DNA of 64,000 nt from Pogonophryne albipinna (GCA_028583405.1 CM053253.1:8734441-8798440); one strand, 5' to 3'; counted from the first letter of the stretch, positions 48,498 to 58,782 are shown. The notes: generated from the letters alone by a model not told the origin. Made by a program: numbers and translations.

Positions 48498-48823
48498 TCC
48501 ATCTACGTAACATTGCAAAAATCAGGCATATCTTACCTCAAAACGATGCAGAGAAACTAGTCCATGCATTTGTTACTTCAAGGTTGGATTATTGTAACTC
48601 TTTATTATCAGGGTGTACCAAGAAGTCAGTCAAGTCGCTTCAGCTGATTCAAAATGCTGCAGCTCGTGTACTAACCAGAGTTAGGAAAAGGGACCACATT
48701 ACTCCTGTTCTGGCTGCCTTACATTGGCTCCCTATAGAACACAGGATAGAATTTAAAATTCTTCTTCTCGCCTACAAAGCCCTGAATGGGCAGGCGCCAT
48801 CTTACCTTAAAGAACTCATTATA
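48498..48823 (+). pseudogene. LINE ORF C-terminal segment, upstream half
   Basis: Frame reads HLRNIAKIRHILPQNDAEK, LVHAFVTSRLDYCNSLLSG, LQLIQNAAARVLT, HITPVLAALHWLPIEHR, FKILLLAYKALNGQAPSYL, the conserved post-thumb region of CR1/L2 ORF2. It stops being LINE sequence at KELI, where the CATTATA target duplication (48817-48823) and the inserted element begin. Confidence 0.9.
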
Positions 48824-48891
48824 CAACCCTGTCTCCTAAAAAGTACGTTCCCACAGAACTAAACTGCATTCTCAATTACGTTTAGCAAGAA

Positions 48892-49110
48892 ACGTATTTT
48901 CTCCCACGTTACGTTCGTTATGAACGTATCTCAAATACGTTTATTTTCTACATATCTTCTAGAAACATATTTTCTCCCACGTTACGTTTCTTATGAACGT
49001 ATCTCAAATACGTTTATTTTCTACATATCTTCTAGAAACATGTTTTCTCCCACGTTACGTTCGTTATGAACGTATCTTAAATACGTTTATTTTCTACATA
49101 TCTTTGCCAT
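48892..49110 (+). repeat. Three tandem copies of a 73-bp unit in the left inverted repeat
   Basis: The word CTCCCACGTTACGTT recurs at 48901, 48974 and 49047. Each unit includes ATGAACGTATCTCAAATACG, itself near-palindromic. The right arm has a single unit (about 52245-52312). Confidence 0.95.
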
Positions 49111-49247
49111 TTATTGTCTTGCTTATAATAATGATAATAGTCATTTATAAATATCATTTTAGAGCACACATTTGAAATCAGTAGGCGAGGCTGTAATTTC
49201 GCCAGCTGTTACTCTCATGAGCGAGGCAGAAAATAATAGTTTTTAAC

Positions 49248-49361
49248 ATGCCAAAAAGCTGCTGTGTCGTTTATTGCACCTCAAACATTAAAACAAATCC
49301 AGAGTTACGTGTTTCTGTACTTCCTCTAAGAAGAAAGGACAGTAACAGAAGATCTCTGTGA
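49248..49361 (+). pseudogene. THAP-domain start, left arm copy
   Basis: ATG followed by PKSCCVVYCTSNIKTNPEL and VSVLPLRRKDSNRRSL, then TGA. This is the opening of a THAP zinc finger (Met-Pro, first two Cys ligands spaced C-x4-C, then the Pro/Asp/Arg stretch). The second Cys and His ligands and all later domains are missing. It is the inverted partner of 51972-52094. Confidence 0.75.
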
Positions 49362-51971
49362 CGCCAGATGTGGTGTTGTTAATGCGATATGATATCCGAA
49401 AAAAAAATCAGTTTAGGATGGCCGAAGACACTACACTACCCATAATCCCCAGCTATCGTTTGGGACTACAGTCCCGTTGACAAACCCCGTGATTAATCTT
49501 CAACCTCTGGGATTGGATGTTGGAGTGGCAGTGCGCCAAGGTTACGCCGAGCGTCGAGCTCTTTGAAATGGAACGAAACCACGACTATTCAAAACTGGAC
49601 TCGAACGCCCCCCCAGAACTACACATGCTGGCTATTGTGTTTCGCAACATGTTCTCTATGGCACGTCTCTACTGGGAATTGTAGTTTTAAAAGACGTTTT
49701 CGTTTTTCCAAAAATTAGAAGTTGACAGTATTAAACTGTGTACAGCCCTGGAGGTTTAGGCGACAGGAAACACATTGGTGTGTACACATTTAAAACATAT
49801 AATTAATAAATGGGTGAAAATCGCTTGTATCCATAATGGGCAGCATTAATATATACCCACATGACAGCTCATTGTTACTTTGTAATTCTATTCCACTACA
49901 ATTCAGAGGTGAACCTGGTATTTTTACTCCACTACATTTATTTTAGTTACTTTGCAGATTCTGATTAATGATGTGAAATATAAACAACCCTTAAAGCAGA
50001 CTTTAGTTACACCTTTGTGAAATTCAGGGAAAGGTGATAGTCAAGTGACAAAAATCAGGAGAGATATTTGATTGTTGGTGCTTGAGAAGACTAAACATTC
50101 ATCTGCAGAGCTCTATAAAGTATATTAATTACTCGTTATTCTCTACTAATAGTTAATTAAAAACTGTATATAATTGCTATGTTTGCACATCCCTTTTAAG
50201 ATTTCAAGATTTTCTAAGGTTTATTGACATATCATATACACAACTACGGTGTAGTTATGCAATGAATGAAAAACTGGGGTCACAGGTTCCTCAACAGTGC
50301 ATTACAAGACATCTATCAATATGTGTGTACCTCCACCATTAAACTGTCATATTCTGCACATTTCTTATACTATCTACATACATAAGAGTATAATTAATGT
50401 GTATAATATCAGTTAAAATAAGTGCTTCAACATAGTTAACATTGCAGGAAAGCAATACATTAGACGTTAAGTACTTTGTCAGGCTTAATATTTATCTGTA
50501 GATAGATATCCCGAAAGCTTTTTTCTTATTTGAAAGAAGACCTTAACCTAAAGTATTCTTTAACGTGTTAATAAAGGTTAATTAATTTGTCTGTTTTGCA
50601 CATCCTCATATTAATATCTTTGTACATCCTGCACTAAACTGTTTTATTGTAGAGATCACTTACAGTATCTTCTTGATTTTTTTATATTCTATACTTCTAT
50701 CATTGACCTTCTACTTTCCCCCTATGAAAGTATGTACTCTTAATATTTTTTTCATCAAATAACATTATTCAACAAAAATAATTAAATAACGTGCTTTAAC
50801 CACTAGGCGGTGCACACAAGGTACACTCAGCATACTAATAATAACTTTGTATTATTAGTGTAGGACACTTATGCATGTATAACATCTGAAGATGTGTAGT
50901 TTTATTCATGTTTTTACATAATTTTACAGGATATTGCTATACTATTTCTCATGCTTTACTTCTACACATTAATATCTGATTTGTAAAACATCACAGAAAG
51001 CCATATCCGTCATTTAATGGTAAGCTATTGAAATTGTGATTCCATAGATGTTTCTCCCATCACCCAAATCCCCTGACTATTCTCTCAACTCAGTATTTAC
51101 ATTCTTTAATTCAAAGAAAATCAGTAATATCTTTTCTATCAGCTGTGCACCGTTATGGTGTAAATACAGCCTATCTACTAATTGGATCAAATATAAAAGT
51201 CATCCGAATTATTATTGATACTGCAAGGAGACGTATTTTGTGAAAAGAAATGCAAGATGTTGTTTAATTGTTGATATATTTATGATCCATGTCACATATT
51301 CAGTTTTGGCGGCAGTTCTCCTGTTTGTCAAAGGTCTTCTCATCAGGGCTCTATAAATAAAGAACTACGGCAGATGTGTAATATTTAATGCAGCCGAACT
51401 GTGTATTACAATGCCGTTATGTGATGACTTCCAAAGAGAAAAGCAAGCACACTCGGAATAAAGTATTATTATTATTTTTTTTTTTTCGGATATCATATCG
51501 CATTAACATCATATCCCAACATGCATTGCGGCTAAACATCCAATCAACGAGCTTCAAGCTGAGGATCTTGGGTAATCTGTTCAGTGGGTTTGTGTGTATC
51601 CTCAAAATGTCCCTTATAGGCCTACGTCTGTTTCCGGTGACTTTATTTACGGCTAAAAAGCCCAAGATTATAGAATTAAACGAATAAATAAAAACAGGGA
51701 TAATTGTGTGTTATTTTTGAGTAAATAAGGAAAAAAAGATTTTCAAAAATACAGATTTCAGTATTTTGAGGCTCTAAGCCCCATTTCTTTTCCTCACAGA
51801 CGGGAAAAAAAGTCCGACATTATACGATTTAAAATAAAAACATAAAACACTGGCATGTAATTTACGTTAGAATAAATAGAATGGTTTTGAATAATAGGTG
51901 AGAGGAAAATCTACGTCACTTTACAGCCCCGCCCACTTTTGGGGAAATCAACGCTGTCATTTGAACGGCGA

Positions 51972-52094
51972 TCAAGCCTGAAGCCACAGAGATCTTCTGT
52001 TACTGTCCTTTCTTAGAGGAAGTACAGAAACACGTAACTCTGGATTTGTTTTAATGTTTGAGGTGCAATAAACGACAGAGCAGCTTTTTGGCAT
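51972..52094 (-). pseudogene. THAP-domain start, right arm copy
   Basis: Minus-strand MPKSCSVVYCTSNIKTNPEL, then LPLRKDSNRRSLWLQA, including the Trp expected about 36 residues into a THAP domain; the frame ends just beyond it. Compared with the left copy there is a 3-bp deletion (one Arg) and a Ser/Cys change at residue 6. The frame is open upstream of the Met as well (52169). In an intact element this would be exon 1 of a transposase. Confidence 0.78.
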
Positions 52095-52378
52095 GTTAAA
52101 ACTATTATTTTCTACCTCGCTCATGAGAGTAACAGCTGGAGAAATTACAGCCTCGCCTACTGATTTCAAATGTGTGCTCTAAAATGATATTTATAAATGA
52201 CTATCATCATTATTATAAGCAAGACAATAAATGGCAAAGATATGTAGAAAATAAACGTATTTGAGATACGTTCATAACGAACGTAACGTGGGAGAAAATA
52301 CGTTTCTAGCTAAACGTAATTGAGAATGCCGTTTAGTTCTGTGGGAACATAATTTTTAGGAGACAGGGTTGCATTATA

Positions 52379-52588
52379 CCCTACTGTCCTACTAGGGCAT
52401 TGCGTTCCAAGAATGCAGGGTTGTTGGTTGTTCCTAGAGTCTCTAAAAGTACAATGGGAGCCAGAGCCTTTTCTTATCAAGCTCCACATTTGTGGAATCA
52501 GCTTCCAGTTTGTGTTCGGGCGGCAGACACCCTATCCGTTTTTAAGAGTGCGCTTAAGACCTTCCTTTTTGATAAAGCTTATAGTTAG
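52379..52588 (+). pseudogene. LINE ORF C-terminal segment, downstream half
   Basis: Begins directly after the second CATTATA (52372-52378). The frame reads RSKNAGLLVVPRVSKSTMG, AFSYQAPHLWNQLPVCVR and SALKTFLFDKAYS, stop at 52588. It is in the same frame as 48498-48823 once the insert and one duplication copy are removed, with no codon lost. Confidence 0.92.
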
Positions 52589-53215
52589 GGCTGATTAGAT
52601 TCAGCCCCTAGTTTTGCTGATATAGGCTTAGTTTGTCGGGGGACATCTTACTTCTTCCTTCTCTCTGTCTATACCTGTGTACTCTCATGTTCCGATTAAC
52701 CCAGCTTCCCCAAATGTCTTTCTTTTTGGTGTCTATATACGCCGGGATCCGGAGACATAGATGATCCTGCGGTCCTGTGTCCTGCATCGCGAGCCCTGGA
52801 TCTTGAGTCGTGGCTGTGGTCCTGGATCATAGGTCCTGGATGGATATCCTCGTGGATTCATCTTCCTATTATACACACATGCATTTCCAAACAATTGGAC
52901 TACCTATGTTGCAAATGTATTATCTTTTCAATTTACACACGGCATCTATTGCACGTCTGTCCGTCCTGGGAGAGGGATCCCTCCTCTGTTGCTCTCCCTG
53001 AGGTTTCTCCCATTTTTCCCTTTAAAACTGTGGGTTTTCTTCTGAAGTTTTTCCTTGTACGATGTGAGGGTCTAAACTGATATTCTGTACACACTGTGAA
53101 GACCACTGAGACAAATGTAACATTTGTGATATTGGGCTATATAAATAAACATTGATTGATTGATTGATTGATTGATCTTTTGTTTCCCATGCTTGCTCTT
53201 CAAACAGCCGGGGAC

Positions 53216-54423
53216 CAGTGGCGGCGCTAGGGGGTGGCTACTTGGGCTCAAGCCCCGGATGTTTTCTGAAAAGCCCCGGATGTTTCACTTAAAAAAATAA
53301 ATAAAAATTATTTATTTTTTAAAAACGTCTCGGGAGTAATGTGCAGTACCGGAGTCCACCAGAGAGGCATCCGCTGCGGGACATTAGCCTGCGTACTGCG
53401 TAGCCTGCCCTGAAGTAGAAGTGATCCTTCCTAGTGCCTGACGAGTTTTAAGCTAATAGCCTATACAGTTATGGATATTAAAAAGTTATTGTCATTGAAG
53501 CAGGCGCCACAAGCTGCAGCAGCAGCAGTATCAGCAGCTGACAACAATGTCATCACCAGCAGTGAAGAAATGGATGATGTTTCAGGTTTGTGAATCTAAT
53601 GGTGATATCTGCACTCTGGCTGACTGAGTAAGAAGTGAAAAAGAGTGATGTAACGTTAATGTTATAGTTAGTAAACATGGAGTAACCACACTAAGTATAC
53701 CCTCATATGTTAGTATGTATACAGAACATGACTAAAAATTATCCTAAGATGTAACGTTAACCCTTCATACCTCAGTCGACTTTTAAGACACTAAAATAAC
53801 GTATTCCATTTTTTATTTTGTTTTCACGTGTGGAATTATACCGGCTCTCGTTTCAGTACACATAACAACGGAACTGACAGGCAACCCTCTGAATCAGACT
53901 CCGATTGGCTGTGACTGCATCAGAGTGTCCGATTCAGAAACGTGACTCTTACACATTTTTTACGTCACAAACAAAGATGGTGGATGAGAATAGATCTATA
54001 AAACGATAAGCAATGCGCCAGAATCAAGGTGAGACTATCCGCATCCTTTAAAACTCTACGCACATTCGTTTCACCTTAATAAGTAAACGACTCTTTGAGT
54101 GAGTGAAGGCATTAGTTTGCTTCATTAAAGGGTGTTAATGAGTGTTCTCCAGTGCCTTTTGTCCGCTTTAAGGTGTTATTAAGGTAGGGTTAATGTTGCT
54201 CTCAAAGTGCACCAGATTGATGCTTTCAACTTCAATATTTAAAAAAAAATCTTCCCAGGGGAGCATGCCCCCGGACCCCCCCAGAGGAGGCGACGACCCC
54301 CCTAAAGGATGTTCGGTCCACCCCCCACTTATACAAAATAGCACTGTACCCCTGCACCCCCCCCCCCCCCCAACAACTCCTGGGCTAAGCCCCGGATCTC
54401 CTACAATCCTAAATCCGCCACTG
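53216..54423 (+). mobile_element. hAT element with CAGTGGCGGCGCTAGG terminus
   Basis: Left CAGTGGCGGCGCTAGG, right AATCCGCCACTG; exact 8-bp duplication CCGGGGAC at 53208-53215 and 54424-54431. About 1.2 kb. It has a candidate first exon of a hAT transposase at 53471 and C-runs near 54275-54372. The segment 54200-54275 is shared with the relic at 40712-42005. AGCCCCGGAT occurs near both ends. Confidence 0.9.
53471..53593 (+). pseudogene. hAT transposase first-exon remnant
   Basis: Starts MDIKKLLSLKQAP, followed by an Ala run (QAAAAAVSAADNN) and acidic SSEEMDDVSG. 'MDIKKFF'-like starts are typical of hAT transposases related to ZMYM-type proteins. A donor-like CAG|GTTTGT lies at 53585/53586, so the stop at 53591 may be intronic. 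No catalytic exons follow within the element. Confidence 0.55.
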
Positions 54424-54474
54424 CCGGGGACAGATACGATCTGTTCAGAAACTAGACAAAAGTTAAACAAGTAC

Positions 54475-54780
54475 AAACCACAGACTGTCTGTGTCATGGA
54501 GAATACAGTCCCTGGTTTATTTATGTCTGTAGGCCGTTGTTGTGAGTGTGGACGGTCGGAGCATATATAACGTTAGCTTAGCCAAGCTCCATTCAGAAAA
54601 CAAGCATTCTAAAAGGTTTTTCGCCTGCCGTCTGTCTGCAGACTTGTCAAAGCATTAATTCATGGTTTTTACTAACCGGTATCAGTATGTTGTTACGTCG
54701 GCATCATTTAGAAACGTGTATTACAATTTAATCACGGTAAAATATGTTCATTTTGTTGTAGTTGTGGCTCCCGAGCCAGC
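54475..54780. repeat. Dispersed repeat, direct copy of 9031-9345
   Basis: Near-identical blocks include CTGTAGGCCGTTGTTGTGAG and GACTTGTCAAAGCATTAATT. Part of the right arm of the large hAT. Confidence 0.85.
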
Positions 54781-54989
54781 GCGTCTTGTTTGAATGATGC
54801 GAGTAAACACAGCTGGCAGCCGCAGTGAAACTCGAGCGACTCGAGCGATGCGATAGGAGCGTTTAGAGCGAAGCGAATATTCGCATCGCGTCCGGTCTGA
54901 ACGCAGCATTAAAGCGAGCTCCGCGCTGCATTGGAAACGCGCCATTACATCACCAGAAGTCCTAATTGAAGGGGTAATTTCTCCCAAAA

Positions 54990-55561
54990 CATTTTTTTTT
55001 ACTCACTATATCAACAGCCCCACCAAAAATATTTTCCACCAGCCGCCACTGATCTGTGCCATGTTTTCTTTTAAAACCGAACTGGTTGTCAGCTGTGGTA
55101 ATATACCTTTCCAGCCTATCCAACATAATTTTCTCCAACACTTTGGAGAGAATGCTAGCTAAAGCAATGGGTCTGTAATTATCAATGCCATTAATCTTCC
55201 CAGCTTTATCCTTGATGACTGGCACAAGTAGCACAGATAACATCTGGTAAGACACCATGATTAAGGAAACCAGTAAGACACAGAGCAAGAAGAGGAGCAA
55301 GCTTAAGACTGGCATGTTTTAAGTGTTCAGCTGAGATGAGATCCGGGCCACAAGCTTTGTTATTTTCTAGATTCATTATAGTGTTGTAGACTTCCTCTGA
55401 TCTAACTGTAACATTTTCAGTGGAGTCAACCTTTTCAACCACAAATGCATCACTCTTAACACAGTTGAACAACTCATAATAGTGTTGTCGCCACAGTTCT
55501 GCGATGCTGCCTGACCCACACACTCCTTCAATGGAAGACAGTAAGGGAGTCTTACAGCTGT
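54990..55561 (-). pseudogene. LINE reverse transcriptase, linker and finger region
   Basis: On the minus strand: SSIEGVCGSGSIAELWRQHY, VYNTIMNLENNKACGPD, AEHLKHASLKLAPLLALC, a frameshift near 55210-55260, then VIKDKAGKINGIDNYRPIAL and LERYITTADNQFGFK. These are the fingers/motif 0-2 region of non-LTR reverse transcriptases. LINE homology stops at the hAT junction (55052-55059); the last residues of the frame read into the hAT. Confidence 0.82.
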
Positions 55562-55564
55562 TTA

Positions 55565-55930
55565 ATGCCACAGATGTCGCAAGTTTTGAGGGAGCCATTC
55601 ATCCACGACCATCACCTCATGTTGCAGCATGATAATGCACGGCCCCATGTTGCAAGGATCTGTACACAATTCCTGGAGGCTGAAAACATCCCAGTTCTTG
55701 CATGGCCAGCATACTCACCGGACATGTCACCCATTGAGCATGTTTGGGATGCTCTGGATCGGTGTATACGACAGCGTGTTCCAGTTCCTGCCAATATCCA
55801 GCAACTTGGCACAGCCATTGAAGAGGAGTGGACCAACATTCCACAGGCCACAATCAACAACCTGATCAACTCTATGCGAAGGAGATGTGTTGCACTGCGT
55901 GAGGCAAATGGTGGTCACACCAGATACTGA
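55565..55930 (+). pseudogene. Tc1 transposase: N-terminal stub fused to C-terminal DDE half
   Basis: 121 codons. The first ten residues are the usual transposase start (MPQMSQVLRE). They are followed directly by the C-terminal DDE_3 part: HDNARPHVA (second catalytic aspartate), WPAYSPDMSPIEHVWDALD (including the glutamate region) and a C-terminus ending NGGHTRY. The DNA-binding helix-turn-helix domains and the first catalytic aspartate are deleted in frame. Inactive, but no stop or frameshift in what is left. Confidence 0.92.
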
Positions 55931-56228
55931 CTGGTTTTCGGACCCCCCCAGACCCCCCCAATAAAGCAAAACTGCACGTTTCAGAGTGGCCTTTTATATT
56001 CTTATTTATACAATAATCATGCTGTCTAATCAGCATCTTGATATGCCACACCTGTGAGGTGGGATGGATTATCTCGGCAAAGGAGAAGTGCTCACTATCA
56101 CAGATTTTTTCAGATTTGAGAGAAATGGTTATTTTGTGTATATAGAAAATGTTTTAGATCTTTGAGTTCATCTCATGAAAAATGGGAGCAAAAACAAAAG
56201 TGTTGCATTTATATTTTTGTTCAGTGTA

Positions 56229-57370
56229 TCAGGCTGATGAGCCACAGATAGAGGAATAAACACCCATGCTCACACACATATACAACTGAATACATGATCT
56301 GGTGAGAGTAGACACCTAACATCTAAGAATAGACAATTAAATATACTAGGACCATATTTTAACTTTATATATACACTGTACGCAAGTCTAGTAGATTATG
56401 TATAGTACGTCAAGTGCTGGATTAGACTTGCATATTCTTGTCACAGTTATACAAGGATGGGGGTAAGAAAATAGGTAAACAGATGGAAGGAGAAACAGAA
56501 AGAGGGAATGAGGAAGGAGAAAAATGTGTCAGGTACAAATCAAACAACCTCAGACAACCTTGAGTAGAACAAGATTGGCACTTTAGATGCATTTTTACAT
56601 TTTGTGCATGTAAACTGATCCGGAGGAAGGGGGGAAAGGACAAATGTATAGAAGAGATGGGTAGTGATAACTGTGCTCGTTATTCTCGCGTCCAGGAGAG
56701 AAGCTTTAAAAAGAAGACTAATTGAGTCTCTGAGAAGGTTCAAATGTATACTTTAATTAATAAAAAGCGCGGTAATGTTACAAGCAGATGATGGTTCAGT
56801 CAGAAAAACAGCGGTGTTCTGGCTGAGCGAAGGAAAGAGGGCGAGAACCACTTTTTCAGCTGCTAAATATCCTCTGCTGGCTCCTCCCCGTGTGCCGGTT
56901 GGCGCTGCTGGGAGCCGGCCCTCCACGTCTCCAATGTTCGTTGTTGCGCATAACAGAGGATTCAGCTATTGTACATTAAATATATAACTAAACACGCCTT
57001 TTCTCCTCATTAACTCTTTCATGACTTTTCATTTAACACATTCTAAACGCTGTAATCAATACTCCAAAAAATACAGCAAATACTTCACGGCAGTTTTGGT
57101 TTCTGGTCGTTCCGGATGTTGCCACATCTGTAAACAATAACATATTCAAATAAACTGTACCTTCATTTAATATTCAGCAATAATAATATCGCGACGTCTA
57201 TAGTTGTAGTGTTGAAATCAGTAGATTTCGGTGTGCAACACTCCGTGTCATATCGCAACTAAATTCACCTCTATAGTAAATGGTATATTAGCCACATGCT
57301 AAATGCTAACCGGAGATGAAGGATTTTCAGAATAAAAGCTTAACAACTGGTTGCGCACTTTATATATACA
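56229..57370. other. Non-coding stretch, no gene seen
   Basis: AT-rich, with a GC-richer block (about 56860-56950) in which I recognise nothing. Confidence 0.45.
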
Positions 57371-57506
57371 GTCTATGACAGGGATCACCAACTACATTTG
57401 TCCAAGGGCCAAAATGTATCCAATAGACACTATCACGGGCCGGGGGGGTACAGGTACTGCATAAAGCTTAGCAGACTCTTCACGCTAACGAAGGATCACT
57501 TCTAGG

Positions 57507-58417
57507 CAGGGTTGGGAGGGTTACTTTGTAAATGTAATCAGTTACTGATTACTGAATACATGCTCTGAAAGTAATCAGAATACAGTTACAGTTATGTGTC
57601 TTATAAAAGTAACGTGTTCAGGTTACTTTTGGAATACTTTCTTTTTCCATAACAGATGGGTATGTTTTGGTGAGCAGGAGACACTTGTTTTACTGTTTTA
57701 ATGGCGTATCAAGAACTCAAACACAACATCTTGGTGTCATTCTGGACAGCTCCCTCTCATCTGCACCCCACATAAAAAACATCACCCGGACTGCATTCTC
57801 CTACTGTAAACCTTTCCTTAGAATATGTTATGAATTGTAAGGTGTCCTTGGGTGCTTTGAAAGGCGCCCCTAAATAGAATGAATTATCATTATTATTATT
57901 ATCTGAAACGATGTAATAACTTTTAAAACTTGTTCCAGTCACTTGCCCCATGCATTCAGCAGCAGCAGGCCATTCACTTTGATTTGATCCCGTTATAAAT
58001 GTCATCATTTCGACAATAAAGAAATGCTACATCAACGTTATCTTGCACATTTTATCTAACCATCTCCGTTTCTAACTTTCAATATATTTGAAAAGAGATC
58101 TCTCTCTCTCTCATCTGCGTTGGGGGGCGGGGCCTCACAGACACGCTGCATCTCTCTCTCGCTCACAGACATGCTGCAGCGCTGTGCAGTGTGCACACAG
58201 TTCTGCCGGTAATGAATATTACATTTTGTGAGGAAACTTTTCCACCAATAATTCCAATAAGTATTCCAAAATGTATTCACTTCAGGTTTACGAAAGTAAC
58301 TGTAATCAGATTACTCGTTTTTCAAATGTAACGCCAGCTGAATACAATTAGCCTACTTGATTTTTGTATTCTGATTACGTAACGCCGTTACATATATTCC
58401 GTTACAACCCAACCCTG
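57507..58417. mobile_element. hAT MITE with CAGGGTTGGG terminus, nested
   Basis: Left CAGGGTTGGGAGGG, right CCCAACCCTG; exact 8-bp duplication CTTCTAGG at 57499-57506 and 58418-58425. Both ends carry TGTAATCAGTTAC/GTAACTGTAATC-like blocks, a widespread fish MITE pattern. It hosts a LINE fragment. Confidence 0.9.
57722..57902 (+). repeat. LINE fragment (L2-like), internally deleted
   Basis: CTTGGTGTCATTCTGGACAG reads LGVILDSSLS followed by HIKNITRTAFSYC, the LINE motif seen also at 47.2 and 18.9 kb. It then jumps to a 3' tail (GGTGCTTTGAAAGGCGCCCC, then (ATT)n). The ORF between is missing. Confidence 0.75.
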
Positions 58418-58782
58418 CTTCTAGGCTACTGTCCCGCAGCTCCTGCCTCTCTGTTGGACTCTGTCGCAGCGGGGCTGCTGCTGTGGTGCGGAGCGCACAA
58501 AGCAGACTCTTCACAACGAAGGATCACTTCTTCTTCTTCTTCTTCTTCAAGGAAGGGAAGGTTTCGCAGTACGCAGTCTACTGTCCCGCAGCTGCTGCCT
58601 CTCTGTTGGACTCCGGTACTGCACCTTACTCACGAGACGTTGTAAAAAAAAAAATGGGTGGGGGCGAACGCAGTAACCACTCCGCCAACGCCACAGTCAC
58701 CCCCGTCGTGCGGGCCGGATGAGAATGTCTGGCGGGCCGGATGTGGCCCGCGGGCCGCCAGTTGGTGGTCACTGGTCTATGA

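Larger units (their letters stand above)
48824..52371. mobile_element. 3.55-kb THAP-domain DNA transposon (P-like?) with long terminal inverted repeats
   Basis: Ends are CAACCCTGTCTCCTAAAAA and its inverted counterpart GGAGACAGGGTTG. Flanks show an exact CATTATA duplication (7 bp; 8 bp if the terminal C is counted). The terminal inverted repeats are about 540 bp on the left (48824-49363) and about 395 bp on the right (about 51975-52371); the left is longer mainly because it has three copies of a 73-bp unit where the right has one. Both arms contain the start codon and first ~38 codons of a THAP domain, pointing inward. The 2.6-kb middle is AT-rich with no transposase. THAP plus a 7-8-bp duplication suggests the P superfamily; that assignment is inferred. 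Confidence 0.85.
48498..53176 (+). mobile_element. CR1/L2-type LINE, 5'-truncated, split by the THAP element
   Basis: The coding part 48498-48823 is continued at 52379-52588; then comes a 3' UTR that ends in TATATAAATAAACATTG and (ATTG)n at 53150-53176. The same 3' UTR family occurs at 1560-2030 and 34328-34890. Candidate duplication TTTTGTTCC (48489-48497) against TTTTGTTTCC after the tail is imperfect. Without the insertion the element is about 1.1 kb. Confidence 0.88.
48086..55051. mobile_element. hAT element with CAGTGGCGGC termini, swollen by later insertions
   Basis: Left terminus CAGTGGCGGCCGGCC, right terminus GGCCGCCACTG-like (AGCCGCCACTG); exact 8-bp duplication ATCTGTGC at 48078-48085 and 55052-55059. 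The host LINE frame is restored on removal. Its own DNA is about 1.1 kb (48086-48497, 53177-53215, 54432-55051); the rest is a LINE with a transposon inside it, and a second hAT. The right arm contains the dispersed repeat shared with 9031-9345. Confidence 0.88.
45466..55561 (-). mobile_element. Jockey/CR1-superfamily LINE, 5'-truncated, inserted in Tc1 and split by later insertions
   Basis: Minus-strand pieces are 55561-55052 (linker and RT fingers), 48085-48064 and 47162-45466 (palm, thumb, C-terminus and 3' end with AATAAAGATT). Removing the hAT at 48086-55051 and the LINE at 47163-48055 restores one continuous RT reading frame across both junctions. The clade is uncertain. The 5' end abuts Tc1 sequence at 55562 and the 3' end abuts it near 45465, with at most a few bases of target duplication visible. 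Confidence 0.85.
45174..56226 (+). mobile_element. Tc1-like transposon, internally deleted and split by a 10-kb nest of insertions
   Basis: Both ends carry CACTGAACAAAAATATAAAT in inverted orientation, with about 225-bp inverted repeats (45174-45405 and 55995-56226), bounded by TA on each side (45172-45173, 56227-56228). Left of the insertion the element reads to about 45465 (CACACAGCACAATTCC); it resumes at 55562 (AATGCCACAGATG). Everything between is foreign. Its own sequence adds up to about 0.96 kb, against about 1.6 kb for a full Tc1. Confidence 0.93.
57379..58774. mobile_element. hAT element with CAGGGATCACCAACT terminus, hosting another hAT
   Basis: Left CAGGGATCACCAACTAC, right AGTTGGTGGTCACTG; exact 8-bp duplication GTCTATGA at 57371-57378 and 58775-58782. 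GGGCC-rich ends (GGGCCGGGGGGG near 57437; GCGGGCCGGATG near 58731). Contains two imperfect direct repeats of CTACTGTCCCGCAGCT...CTCTCTGTTGGACTC (near 58427 and 58578), plus (TTC)n near 58528. No transposase. Confidence 0.88.

Noticed and set aside
54168..54570. Proline- and glycine-rich frames at 54.2-54.6 kb
   Set aside because: Created by C-runs in the hAT element at 53216-54423.
55612..55969. Frames of 78-85 codons opposite or overlapping the Tc1 ORF
   Set aside because: Shadows of the transposase frame at 55565-55930.
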